Positions 8,333-17,884 of a DNA stretch of 62,235 nucleotides are shown one piece after another (within the stretch, counting starts at the first letter, position 1; every line of letters begins with the position of its first letter). A model generated the notes under the pieces. The model saw nothing but the letters and a program-made list of their open reading frames with translations. It was not told the DNA's origin and searched no databases. The stretch comes from a virus. The stretch spans positions 1 through 62,235 of IMG/VR virus record IMGVR_UViG_3300018411_000620; one strand, written 5' to 3'. The translations under genes and the position numbers were made by a program.

Positions 8333-9134
8333 AATCAATACCAACCTTTCCACTCGTATATCTACCACCACAATTACCGCATTTATGACAAGGTGAATCT
8401 TCCCCAAACACTCCATTTGCGCAATTTTCTCTAAATAAAATAACTTTTTTATCTGTAAGTATTCCCTCTAAAGAGCTGTCATGTAAATCACCAATAATAT
8501 AGGGTTTTAGTTTATCTACGTCATTTCTAATATTACAACATGGACTTACCGTTCCATCGTAATTGATGCCAACGAAATATGTAGGTTCGTAGCATGGTGT
8601 AGTTCTAACATCAGCAGAATACTCTGTTAACACTCCGCCTCTGTCTGTAATATTTCTATATTTATCCCAATTTGTATAATACAATATTTTCATATCATCT
8701 TTATGTGCATAAATATAATTTTTAACAACTTTGTCTACAGTAGCACCAGCTTTGATTAATTTTTCTTTACAATAATCAATTCCGTCATTATCATAATCCA
8801 TAATTGTTAACTCGTCTATTAACAATCCTTCTAAATTCTCTTTAGTTATAAAATCACCATTAGTATTTGTGATTAATTTATTAGGAAGTATCTTTCTGAT
8901 TTCAATTAATTTTTCTTTGAACACGTCAATATATGACATAGGTTCATTATATCTTGAAAACGTTATAGGATTTGAATATCCCGACGCCTTAATTTCCTTT
9001 AATAATTTATAAAATATATCATTTTCTAATTCTTTATATCCAGTTCTATCAATATCCCTATTTGGGCACCAATGACATTTTCTGTTGCAATATGAGAATA
9101 GTTCTATCTCGATTAATCTTAATTGTTCTATCAT
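8325..9134 (-). CDS. Radical SAM/SPASM-like protein (rSAM-B)
   Basis: 269 residues. The radical SAM motif is C16-x3-C20-x2-C23 (SYCNRKCHWCPN), followed by an NTNGDF block near 90. The C-terminal half carries C181, the YDGTVSPCC block (C199, C200), C238 and a CHKCGNC cluster (C249, C252, C255), which fits a SPASM-type auxiliary iron-sulfur site. SPASM enzymes usually modify peptides or proteins, and some modify sugars or nucleosides. It follows its larger paralogue by one base and is coupled to the cytidylyltransferase by overlap. Substrate unknown. Confidence 0.88.
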   Translation of the reverse strand: MIEQLRLIEIELFSYCNRKCHWCPNRDIDRTGYKELENDIFYKLLKEIKASGYSNPITFSRYNEPMSYIDVFKEKLIEIRKILPNKLITNTNGDFITKENLEGLLIDELTIMDYDNDGIDYCKEKLIKAGATVDKVVKNYIYAHKDDMKILYYTNWDKYRNITDRGGVLTEYSADVRTTPCYEPTYFVGINYDGTVSPCCNIRNDVDKLKPYIIGDLHDSSLEGILTDKKVILFRENCANGVFGEDSPCHKCGNCGGRYTSGKVGIDYE

Positions 9135-9135
9135 A

Positions 9136-10047
9136 TTATCTCCTTTTATTCAAGTAATCAAACCCATCATACTTAAATCCTTCTTTGGAATCATCATATT
9201 TTAAGTATCGACTTTTCGTGCAATATTTACACTGTTTACAATATTCGCCTCTTTCTTCAATCATATATTTTTTGAAGTTCATAAACTTTTCACTTTTATA
9301 TATTTCTTGAATTGATTGATTATTTATATTGCCCATTATCAATTCTTTATGTTGTTCAAAATCTTCTCTTGTATGACAACATGGCATTACAGAGCCATCG
9401 TAATGAACGGTTAAAAAATAACTTGGTTCTATACATGGAAAATCTCTTTGTTTTGATTGTAAATCAAGAATTCCACCTCTATTTTCTATTTTAAAGTGTT
9501 TTTCCCAATTACAATTACAAGTAATCATATTTACATATCTGTGTATTCCTGTTATAATTTCTGTATCATAATTAACATCTATAACACATATTCCAAGTTC
9601 AACAAGCTTATTTTCCCAATATTCAATTCCTTTATTGTCGTAATCCATTATATTGATACTATTTAGTGGTAGATTTTCCAAACTTTCTTTTGTTAAAAAA
9701 TCACCATTAGTATTTACACCCAAAGAAACTGTATTTGGCAAAATATCATATGCTTGTCGCACCCTTTGTTTAAATAAGTCTATATCCGAAAATGCTTCTT
9801 GGTATCCAGAAAAACAAAATATTGGTGAGGAGTAATTATAATCATTCGACGCAATATCAACATTGTGGTTGAATAATGCTTTCGAGCCAAATCCATTGTC
9901 TTTTAGGTCGTTTAAAAATCTAATATAAGTTTCTTCGGGCATTTCATTATGACCTTGCCTGTTCAATGTTTTGTTTGGACACCAATCACACAATCTATTA
10001 CAGTATGATTGATGTTCAAAGTCTATTCTTCTAATGTGTGAAAACAT
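9136..10047 (-). CDS. Radical SAM/SPASM-like protein (rSAM-A)
   Basis: 303 residues from the ATG at 10047. I prefer this start to an in-frame ATG 14 codons upstream because AGGTGG lies just before it, and because it places the first cluster Cys at residue 16, exactly as in rSAM-B. The motif is C16-x3-C20-x2-C23 (SYCNRLCDWCPN). The C-terminal half has HYDGSVMPCCHTRED and a final C-x2-C-x2-C (YCKQCKYC), consistent with an auxiliary cluster. It has an extra ~35-residue segment after position 50 compared with rSAM-B. The stop of the ParB-like gene lies a few bases upstream, so the two are coupled. Confidence 0.86.
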   Translation of the reverse strand: MFSHIRRIDFEHQSYCNRLCDWCPNKTLNRQGHNEMPEETYIRFLNDLKDNGFGSKALFNHNVDIASNDYNYSSPIFCFSGYQEAFSDIDLFKQRVRQAYDILPNTVSLGVNTNGDFLTKESLENLPLNSINIMDYDNKGIEYWENKLVELGICVIDVNYDTEIITGIHRYVNMITCNCNWEKHFKIENRGGILDLQSKQRDFPCIEPSYFLTVHYDGSVMPCCHTREDFEQHKELIMGNINNQSIQEIYKSEKFMNFKKYMIEERGEYCKQCKYCTKSRYLKYDDSKEGFKYDGFDYLNKRR

Positions 10048-10054
10048 AAACCAC

Positions 10055-11086
10055 CTATAATTCTTTCCATTTATTGAATATTTCTTCATTATTTATAATT
10101 GGACTTGGCAATATATCTTGCCTATAATTAAATATTAAATCACGAACCCATAATGGATATGAATGAATTGTGAATATAATATCTTCTATATTATACCCTC
10201 TATATTCTATGGTATAATCATTAATTAAACTATTTCCATCAGAATGTATTTTGTTAACAGCTTTACTTAGCATATTATCATCACCGATAACACCGCTTCC
10301 ATATATATTTTCCAATATACATCTTAACATAATACTTTCTTTTAATGGCGTTTTTATATCAGTAGTTTTATAAATCATATAATTACATGGAATAACAATA
10401 CATAATATCTTATAATCCATAGGCAATTCACCCATTGATTGCAATAATTTTAATGATATTGCCCTGTGATTTCCTTCAAATATATAAAGATTTTCATCTG
10501 TTGGGTTTAAAGTTGAAACTATTAGTGGATAATAGGTTCCATTTTTCTTTATATCCAATCCTAATTTTATCTTATCTTCTGACATATTTTGTAGAAAAGG
10601 GTCAGAACAAAACGTATCCCAACGCTTTTCCACAATTCTATTTCTTAACTTAAGTTCATTAAGTTCGATAAATCTAAAATCAAATACACCACTTTTAATT
10701 ATATTTTTTAAATTAAAGTCAATATAATCAGTATTATACATTGATGAAACTTGTTCCTTAGTATAATTTCTTTTTACATCTTGACGATTATAATATAAAT
10801 TTCTACTATTATCGTAGTTTTCTATTTTTTTAATTTCAAAACATAACTTTTTGCTATCTACGTCTATATATTTATTATAATTATTGATATTTGAACAATA
10901 ATTATCATAATCTATCGAATCATTTATAAAATACCCAATATTTTCACATTGTATATTTGATTTAAATTCATTGATATTAAAGGGCGAATTATATGGCTTT
11001 ACTATATTTAATACTTCTAAATTTTCTGTATTATAGAATACTACTATCTTATTTTCTAATTCATTTTGTTCATATATCGTTCTCAT
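10055..11086 (-). CDS. ParB/sulfiredoxin-like domain protein A
   Basis: 343 residues from ATG at 11086, six bases after AGGTG; a GTG three codons upstream is less well placed. Residues ~175-214 hold LGLDIKKNGTYYP and EGNHRAISLKL, matching the ParB/Srx-fold G-N-H-R segment and the paralogue at 3378-4049. The N-terminal ~140 residues are Asn/Tyr-rich and unrecognised. No DNA-binding helix-turn-helix is seen. It heads the tightly packed series ParB-like, rSAM-A, rSAM-B, cytidylyltransferase, HAD, NeuB-type. ParB-like domains with radical SAM genes do occur in bacterial surface-sugar loci as far as I recall, but the role here is inference. Confidence 0.68.
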   Translation of the reverse strand: MRTIYEQNELENKIVVFYNTENLEVLNIVKPYNSPFNINEFKSNIQCENIGYFINDSIDYDNYCSNINNYNKYIDVDSKKLCFEIKKIENYDNSRNLYYNRQDVKRNYTKEQVSSMYNTDYIDFNLKNIIKSGVFDFRFIELNELKLRNRIVEKRWDTFCSDPFLQNMSEDKIKLGLDIKKNGTYYPLIVSTLNPTDENLYIFEGNHRAISLKLLQSMGELPMDYKILCIVIPCNYMIYKTTDIKTPLKESIMLRCILENIYGSGVIGDDNMLSKAVNKIHSDGNSLINDYTIEYRGYNIEDIIFTIHSYPLWVRDLIFNYRQDILPSPIINNEEIFNKWKEL

Positions 11087-11095
11087 ATAATTCAC

Positions 11096-13993
11096 CTATA
11101 CAACAAAGTATAATGTCGTAGCATCTTTTGTAGTTATTGCATCATACTGTGCCTGAGTTCCAGACCAAAACTTTATAGTTTGCGCAGCATTATTCTGATT
11201 AATCATACTGTCAACGGCGGTGCTATGAGTAATAGTCCAAGTGTATACGTTTCCAGATATCGCAGAACAATGATAAACAGTATTTGGCGTAGTGGATGTA
11301 TTGATATATTCTTGCCCAATTTGACCAACCGTTGATGTTGATGGTGCTACCGTTCCAGTTATAGCCTTTAATTGAAATGCGCTTAATTTATCACTAAACC
11401 CATCAATTATTTCACTATCAAAGGATAATGGCAATAATACATTCTGTTCTCCACCAACCCACATATACATCATACCAATATTCTTTTCAACTGTTCCAAC
11501 TTGCATATCAAAAATAGATATATACATATTATTATTCTTAAATGGTACATTAGTAGCTACTGAGTCTGCTACACTATAATACTTGATTGCTGGACTTGAC
11601 AGTGGCGCATTGTCTGGCGAATACTGGTGTGTTATTATATTTCCTGTAATTACTGATGTAATATCTCCAAAAATAAGCGAATCACTATCATAATTATATA
11701 TTTTATTATCAGTATTATTAAAAAATATTGATAATTTAGCATCAGATGAGTCATTTGTCCATACGGTGCCATTATATTTATATACTTTGTTGTCAGTTGT
11801 ATTAAAATAACACCATGCATCATTTACTGGCACTGGTGCAGTTGCATAAGCATCAATTGAATACATGTATACATATACGACATTAACATCACCAGAGCCA
11901 CCGCCAAGACTTGATTTTAAATTTGAGAATGATATTTTTTTCATTATATTTGATGCGGCACTATCCATAATAGCAAGCATATCTGCATTTATCGTTGTCG
12001 TTTTTTCAGTTGCATCATTCATTAGAGAACCAATGGTTGTCGCTGTCTCATTTCCAGTATTTGTCCCACTAACCAAATCCAATGATGTTTTATTAGTGTG
12101 CGTATGCAATTTTGAATGTTCATCATATGTTAAATGATAATATCCTGTAGAGTCACCACCCATAATCTCTTTTAAATTATCATGATTTGGAATAGTTGCA
12201 TATACTGGATCTGGATTGGCGATATTATCTATTTCGGCAGCACTACTTGCAGTAGCACGAACAATAATTCTTCCAACCAATATACAACCTGATTTAATTA
12301 TATCTGGCACATCTGCCCTTGGTAATCCGAGTGCCGCTAAAGCCCAAGTTTCATAATCTTCATTTCCCAGCAACACATATGTTTTAGATGAATTTTCAAC
12401 ACTCCTATAAACCCAATTTATACCATAATGATTATTACCCAATAAAGCCAAATTGGTTCCATTGTCATATTGCGTATTATTATATTGTGTAATTGCTGTA
12501 AATGTAGTTACACCGCCTACATTAGAAATTAATTCACATGTATTAGCAACATTGCTATCGCACGCCTGCATATTTATTTGTGTAATCCCATGCCATACAA
12601 CACCAGATGACACAATTATTCTTCGTGTAGCAGACTCTGACAATATTAATCCACTTTCTACACTAAATTTCTCGGCACGAATTAACCTTTGATGTATTTT
12701 ATTCGATAGTCCACGCCCAAGAATTCCATAGTTTAACCTACTAATTGTAGTTCCATGTCTATATAATGCAAAAACTGGAATTATATTGCTTTCTGTAATT
12801 AAACTATAATTTGTTATGGCTTGATATTCCGGCGTTCCACTATTATAATTTACAACAATATATGTAGTAGCATTATCGCCAAGCGTATATGTTCCGCCGG
12901 TTATTGAATACTCTTTTAGCTCTCCAGAGAAATCATTTGACGAATATATCCTTGCTGTAGCCACACCTATTGTAACAGTTCCATCACCGTTATCTAAATA
13001 TGAAGGTAGCATAACCATACCAGCTTCACCTATTGCATGGATAAGTTGACTATGGTCGTATGCTATTTTTCCACGATCGCCACGATATGCCGTTGTGGAC
13101 GTTTCACCAAGAGCTGTCGGTTGACCAATTGAAGTATACGCACTTCCTGTCCATCTATATATTAAATTAGTGTCAGTTGCAACATATATTTTATCACTAA
13201 CACCGGGTGTTGGGAATGATGCTAAATTTGCATATTCCTCTAAACTATCACCAGATGATGTTGGAAGTTGTGAAGTTGGAACCTTCCCGTCGCTACCTAA
13301 TTCAGCAAGCCCATTAGCCACGCCTTTTAGCGTTGAATTTAATGGTGTATATCCCAATGCATCCTGCTTACCATTCCATGTGGCTTTTTCGGCATCTGTT
13401 ACAAATCTGTTCGAACTATCCTGGACTATAATACTGGCTGGATGAGTAGCAGGGTGTGTATATACAGTGTCTGTAAATACGGCATTTGCCGGAACGTCTG
13501 TTAATACACGTGTGCTATTAACTTTTCCATCCAATTGTACCTGCAATCCTGTTACATTTGCAACCGTATGATTATGAGAATTGTCGTTCACGCTCATAAT
13601 TCCATCAGTGCTAATAGTAATATCATCACCAGCTTTAACACCGCCTAAGGAGTATGTAGTTGCTACGGGCAACGTGTATGATGTTGTCCCGCCAGTACCA
13701 CTTCCCGGCGCAGTATAACCGTTCTTAACTGCAATATATGCATTACCAAAATTATTATCTCTGGCATGTATAATAACTGCATCGCCAACAGTAAGCGTCG
13801 TTCCTGTTTTATTATATAAATTAGGATATATGCTGCCAGCAGATGGAATAGCTACATCATAAGTAATATCTGAATGTGATGCCGCCACAACACCAAAATA
13901 TGAGTATTCTATGTTTTCTGTATTAAATTCTTGTTTTGCAATTGTTCTTATTGCCCCTACAAGATCTTTTGCGTCTTGTGCCGTTAAACCCAT
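11096..13993 (-). CDS. Large tail fibre protein (965 aa)
   Basis: The N-terminal ~130 residues resemble a baseplate-attachment region ending in a Gly-rich TAPGSGTGGTTS linker. Then come typical Bacillota phage-fibre segments: VTDAEKATWNGKQDALGYT, a DGKVPTSQLP-type linker and LGETSTTAYRGDRGKIAYDH. A long Ser/Thr/Asn-rich beta region follows, with KYNGTVWTNDSSD-type repeats near 720-760. It ends with a TQAQYDAITTKDATTLYFVV tip-like motif common at the end of phage structural proteins. AAGGAGG precedes the ATG. It probably forms the main side or central fibre for host binding, and is the last canonical tail gene before the sugar cassette. Confidence 0.9.
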   Translation of the reverse strand: MGLTAQDAKDLVGAIRTIAKQEFNTENIEYSYFGVVAASHSDITYDVAIPSAGSIYPNLYNKTGTTLTVGDAVIIHARDNNFGNAYIAVKNGYTAPGSGTGGTTSYTLPVATTYSLGGVKAGDDITISTDGIMSVNDNSHNHTVANVTGLQVQLDGKVNSTRVLTDVPANAVFTDTVYTHPATHPASIIVQDSSNRFVTDAEKATWNGKQDALGYTPLNSTLKGVANGLAELGSDGKVPTSQLPTSSGDSLEEYANLASFPTPGVSDKIYVATDTNLIYRWTGSAYTSIGQPTALGETSTTAYRGDRGKIAYDHSQLIHAIGEAGMVMLPSYLDNGDGTVTIGVATARIYSSNDFSGELKEYSITGGTYTLGDNATTYIVVNYNSGTPEYQAITNYSLITESNIIPVFALYRHGTTISRLNYGILGRGLSNKIHQRLIRAEKFSVESGLILSESATRRIIVSSGVVWHGITQINMQACDSNVANTCELISNVGGVTTFTAITQYNNTQYDNGTNLALLGNNHYGINWVYRSVENSSKTYVLLGNEDYETWALAALGLPRADVPDIIKSGCILVGRIIVRATASSAAEIDNIANPDPVYATIPNHDNLKEIMGGDSTGYYHLTYDEHSKLHTHTNKTSLDLVSGTNTGNETATTIGSLMNDATEKTTTINADMLAIMDSAASNIMKKISFSNLKSSLGGGSGDVNVVYVYMYSIDAYATAPVPVNDAWCYFNTTDNKVYKYNGTVWTNDSSDAKLSIFFNNTDNKIYNYDSDSLIFGDITSVITGNIITHQYSPDNAPLSSPAIKYYSVADSVATNVPFKNNNMYISIFDMQVGTVEKNIGMMYMWVGGEQNVLLPLSFDSEIIDGFSDKLSAFQLKAITGTVAPSTSTVGQIGQEYINTSTTPNTVYHCSAISGNVYTWTITHSTAVDSMINQNNAAQTIKFWSGTQAQYDAITTKDATTLYFVV

Positions 13994-14010
13994 AAATATA
14001 CACCTCCTTT

Positions 14011-15198
14011 TTATGCACTTGGATAATATGGAAGACTGGCTACATTAGCGCACTCTATACTAATTTTACTATCTATACCTATAGGTATATTTAAAGACTT
14101 AATGATAAATCTTTGATTCTTATATCCATAAAAATTATCCGTTATTGATATACATTTATTTACATCCAAATGTATCATATACGTAGATTCCATTGAAATT
14201 GCCAAATTTAATATACTTATTTTACTTAGCTCATAATCCGCCCTATCTTGACATAATTGATTACTTGATATATTACTGTCTTCTATATATAGATTTCTAA
14301 TACCTATCTTGCCAATTCTTGTTGGTGATTGGCCATTATTATTTTCAGAATAAGCAGAATATATCGTAACGCTATTAACATTCGCACCAACTACAGTTAC
14401 CTTGTTTTTAACGTTAGTAAAATCATAACTTGTGGTACTTGAAAGATATTCAAGCTCACCATCATCATAATTCCATAATATCGGCTTTCTTAAATTTGAT
14501 ATATCTGTTATCACACTTTGAATAACTAAATTTCCATTTTCATTATAATAAACATCACACGCAATCATATTAGCTAATTCTATTATGATTTCACCAAGAT
14601 TACTATTTGCATTTTTAGTTATTGTATATGTAGTATTCACATCTTTATATATATTGTCAAATATTAATGGAACGATATCATTTGGGTATCCATTTCCGTT
14701 GTCATCTAATAATATATCGGTAATTGCTTGCTTTATATTACTTCCATTTGGTATAGTATATGTTGCTGTAATTGTTCCACCAAGCGTTCCGTCTAACATA
14801 GCAAACTTATCATAACATTGGATGTTAATCAGTTTTTCTCCACCATTATTCGTAGCTGATGGATTTGCAACAACAAATACACCATTTGGTTGCCAATATG
14901 TGTATCCTTCATCATTTTCAATGCCCAATTCAAGTTTAAATTTTGAATTAATCCATAATCCGCCATTATTATCATTCGGCAACCATTTTCCGTCATCGTT
15001 CTTTAACGCAAAGTTTAAACTTCTTCTTTGACCTTGCTGATAATTTATAGAAAGGGAACCGCCACCACTAATAATATCATCTATTATCTCTTCTTTTACA
15101 GTTTCATTTTGATTTAACAATGATAATTTAAACTTTGGTCGTATAATGCTTGCTTTTACAGTGTTTATATAATCTAATGAATTTGAATTTATTGCCAT
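14011..15198 (-). CDS. Distal tail/baseplate protein (hub-like, tentative)
   Basis: 395 residues from ATG at 15198, placed six bases after GGTGA; this start leaves a 16-base gap to the preceding gene. Features include a GGGSLSINYQQGQRRSLNF segment, WQPNGVFVVANPSATN and INIQCYDKFAMLDGTLGGT. These resemble conserved proteins located between distal tail protein and fibres in Bacillota siphophages, with a gp27/hub-like beta domain. The assignment is by position and general resemblance, not by a diagnostic motif. It follows two other tail-tip genes and precedes the large fibre. Confidence 0.7.
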   Translation of the reverse strand: MAINSNSLDYINTVKASIIRPKFKLSLLNQNETVKEEIIDDIISGGGSLSINYQQGQRRSLNFALKNDDGKWLPNDNNGGLWINSKFKLELGIENDEGYTYWQPNGVFVVANPSATNNGGEKLINIQCYDKFAMLDGTLGGTITATYTIPNGSNIKQAITDILLDDNGNGYPNDIVPLIFDNIYKDVNTTYTITKNANSNLGEIIIELANMIACDVYYNENGNLVIQSVITDISNLRKPILWNYDDGELEYLSSTTSYDFTNVKNKVTVVGANVNSVTIYSAYSENNNGQSPTRIGKIGIRNLYIEDSNISSNQLCQDRADYELSKISILNLAISMESTYMIHLDVNKCISITDNFYGYKNQRFIIKSLNIPIGIDSKISIECANVASLPYYPSA

Positions 15199-15214
15199 AT
15201 TATCACCACGCCAT

Positions 15215-16084
15215 CTAAACATTCTTTTCTACTACAGAGATTGAATCAATACTCATTAATTCTACCCATGTAAAAGAAATCGTCGTAGGTTGTATTGCGG
15301 ACACATCATCTATTTTAAATGAGTTAGAAATAATATCCACAACTCTAACGTTTCCTTTTCTATCTTTAATTAACTTGTGATTTCCGTTCGCAACAAACGC
15401 TTCAAATCTTTTTCTTTGACTAATAGTATCAATGTAACGATATACTCCATCATCATCATATCCAACATCGCCTATTAGACAAGAAATTCCACCAGACATA
15501 TAGTTTTTTTTACCAACATTGATTTTTGGAAATTGAGATAATCCCTCATATTTATATTTATCAATATTTTGCGTAGTTTCACCCGATGTAACATTAGCGT
15601 TAAACAACCAGATATTATCTTTATCTGCATAATATAGGTTATCATCCGTATCTGATTTAATGATATCTGTGATAGACCAATTACTCCACTTTGTTTTAAC
15701 TGTTGCGGATTCCATTCTCGCACCGATCGTGTTAGCGGTTTCTGGGAATATTACATACTTATAATCATTTTGATTACTTACTAAGTAATCTGTTAACTCT
15801 GTATATTTCCCCTCTATTTTATTAATATATTTCAACGTGGAAGAACCAACGTCTTGCCTATACACTATCCAATTTGTTACACTTTCTTGTAAGGACACAA
15901 TATTGCCACCGCTTATACTTGTATCATAATTGGCTAATAATAGCGTATCACCACCCCACGTTGGCTTATAATTGTTTCTTAACATATCAGCAGTTGGTTC
16001 TTCAACTGATGTTATAACATGTAAATAGTCTACTGTTTGTTCGCCATACAGTTTAATTTTTTTATATTTGGTTGGGAGCGCCAT
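15215..16084 (-). CDS. Tail tip/distal tail protein (289 aa)
   Basis: Starts at ATG behind AAGAGGTG. The protein is beta-rich and opens with LPTKYKKIKLYGEQTVDYLHV, with no enzyme motif. A tail-tip role is inferred from its place after the tape measure and before the hub-like and fibre genes. The stop lies 16 bases before the next start, consistent with one operon. It could be the Dit-equivalent or a baseplate upper protein; the sequence does not let me choose. Confidence 0.65.
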   Translation of the reverse strand: MALPTKYKKIKLYGEQTVDYLHVITSVEEPTADMLRNNYKPTWGGDTLLLANYDTSISGGNIVSLQESVTNWIVYRQDVGSSTLKYINKIEGKYTELTDYLVSNQNDYKYVIFPETANTIGARMESATVKTKWSNWSITDIIKSDTDDNLYYADKDNIWLFNANVTSGETTQNIDKYKYEGLSQFPKINVGKKNYMSGGISCLIGDVGYDDDGVYRYIDTISQRKRFEAFVANGNHKLIKDRKGNVRVVDIISNSFKIDDVSAIQPTTISFTWVELMSIDSISVVEKNV

Positions 16085-16095
16085 TTAATCACCTC

Positions 16096-17535
16096 TTAAT
16101 TCTGCGCTATTGCGGTTAATAATATTTTATCTGGCAATAAAGTAACTTTAAACCAATATGTGTCTAATGTTGTTGTGGAGGATTCATAGTAGTATAATGC
16201 ATCATCCCAACTTGCCGTATCTTCCCACCTATAATGATAGTTAGAATTATAAGACGCCACTGATGTCAACAGCCATTGCTCTATAACATTCACTGCAAAT
16301 ACCGAGCCTGTTATTTCACCATTAATATCATAGTTAAAATAGCTATTACTATATGACACTCTATAATAATCACCATTATCTTCATCCGTTAATTCTATAA
16401 TTGTCCCCTGAAACGCCTGATTAAGTTTACAATAAAAATATACCGTTGATTTATATGGTATATCAATAGTTTCTGTCGACGTAGCTGGTATATATGACAA
16501 TGTGCATTTATCTCTAATTTTGACAGAGCCCGCGCCAGTATATGGAACATTTGGAAGCAAATCATAATACGGCGCCGAAACAGTTGTTGATGTAGCAACA
16601 CCGGAATTAATAAATGGCTGTGCCCAGCTTACTTTTACAGCGTTTTTAGCACAAACATTTTCTGTTGATGGGATAGTTACAAAAGATGGTTCCAAATAAT
16701 CAACATTAAAAGAAAGTTTATCCGTTTGTGAGATTACACCGTCTTGATTTTCAACAATTAATTGTATCTTATATGTAGTATTATCTACCAAACCATCAAA
16801 AGTATATTTAATTAATCCTGTACTTATATTGCTGGACTGCTCTACTATTTTATCGCTTGAATCATATAATATAAATTTAAAATTTTTCCACGCTACATTA
16901 TCAATTTGTGTATAACTTCCCTCGAATGAGTATGCTCTACTTGCTACAGTGGTTGGGATATTTGTAATACTAACAACCGGTGTTTTTCTTGCCCTAAAAT
17001 AATAATCACTACTTGTAAGATTGTCTGAATATATATTATATGGAACATTTGAAGATGGTGCGGATGATAATGCAACTGACAACGTGGCAACACCTGTCGT
17101 TGAACTAAAGGAAGAAATTAATCTTGTTTGACCATTAATTTTTATATACATTCCGCTTTTAACATTATAATGTTTTCTTAAATATAATGTTGTTGTCGTA
17201 CTCGCTGTAGTGCTCTGTATAACACCAGAAACGACCCACATACTTGGATTGCTTTCGTATAAAGTTAGATTCCATGTATAATCATTTCCATTAACCATCT
17301 GTGAAGTTGATGACGGTATTGATATGTTAAGTTTGTCGCCATTATATAAAGCAGAGGATAATGTTGTTTTAGCATAAGTATGCGACATTCCTGTGCCATT
17401 TATTTCCAATGAGTATGCGATTACAGAAGTTCCGCCTTCTGAATTAATTATACATGAAAATGTATTATCAACTGTTGCATCTATATCTGTTAAATATGGC
17501 AACATGTACGATGACTCGAATAAAATAACAATCAC
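16096..17535 (-). CDS. Tail protein with Ig/FnIII-like repeats; start codon unusual
   Basis: About 479 residues with several Ig/FnIII-type segments (for example YSLEINGTGMSHTY, YTFDGLVDNTTYKIQLIVEN), and Trp-rich SNYHYRWEDTASWDDALYYY near the end. The start is a puzzle. A strong AGGAGGTGA overlaps the in-frame GTG at 17533-17535, which therefore should not initiate. The codon at normal spacing (17524-17526) is ATT. The first in-frame ATG is at 17505, about 29 bases downstream of the ribosome site. It directly follows the tape measure region, so a distal tail or tail-tip role is likely. Confidence 0.7.
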   Translation of the reverse strand: MIVILFESSYMLPYLTDIDATVDNTFSCIINSEGGTSVIAYSLEINGTGMSHTYAKTTLSSALYNGDKLNISIPSSTSQMVNGNDYTWNLTLYESNPSMWVVSGVIQSTTASTTTTLYLRKHYNVKSGMYIKINGQTRLISSFSSTTGVATLSVALSSAPSSNVPYNIYSDNLTSSDYYFRARKTPVVSITNIPTTVASRAYSFEGSYTQIDNVAWKNFKFILYDSSDKIVEQSSNISTGLIKYTFDGLVDNTTYKIQLIVENQDGVISQTDKLSFNVDYLEPSFVTIPSTENVCAKNAVKVSWAQPFINSGVATSTTVSAPYYDLLPNVPYTGAGSVKIRDKCTLSYIPATSTETIDIPYKSTVYFYCKLNQAFQGTIIELTDEDNGDYYRVSYSNSYFNYDINGEITGSVFAVNVIEQWLLTSVASYNSNYHYRWEDTASWDDALYYYESSTTTLDTYWFKVTLLPDKILLTAIAQN

Positions 17536-17614
17536 CTCCTATTTTTATTCTTTAATAAATGGTTTGATAAATCTATTTTGCAAAACCTATCAAGCCATTT
17601 ATATTTAATGAAAA

Positions 17615-17884
17615 TTACTGCTTTCCAGTAATAGCTGAAATATTCCTTATTTGCTTTATAAAATCATTGGAATTTTCTGGATATACGTTCATATTCTGAA
17701 TTACAACATCATTGCTTGAACTAACATTCGATGTGCTCGACGTTGCAGCAGTCGATATCTTTGGAATAACATAATTTAACATCGAATCAGCTATATAGTT
17801 AGACAAATTCGATGTATTGTGAATTAAGTCGTATAATTTTTTACTATCAGATGCGTTAAAAATAATTTCCGATGAACTTGATGT
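17615..17884 (-). pseudogene. C-terminal extension of the tape measure beyond an in-frame TGA
   Basis: The tape measure frame continues without another stop for 89 codons after the TGA at 17885-17887, ending in TAA at 17615. The junction reads GLAQLD-stop-TSSSSEIIFNASDSKKLYDLI. In tape measure proteins this region usually reads TGLAxxDGTxxxPExxxNAxDT, so the TGA sits exactly where a Gly codon is expected (GGA to TGA is one base). A methionine-led sub-frame begins at 17806 but has no ribosome site and starts mid-domain. I read this as the detached end of the tape measure, expressed only by readthrough or if the TGA is an error. Confidence 0.75.

Noticed and set aside
3378-11086. ParB-like genes as partition proteins for the parS sites near 61 kb
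   Set aside because: They lack the helix-turn-helix and length of ParB, have no ParA neighbour, and are coupled to radical SAM genes instead.
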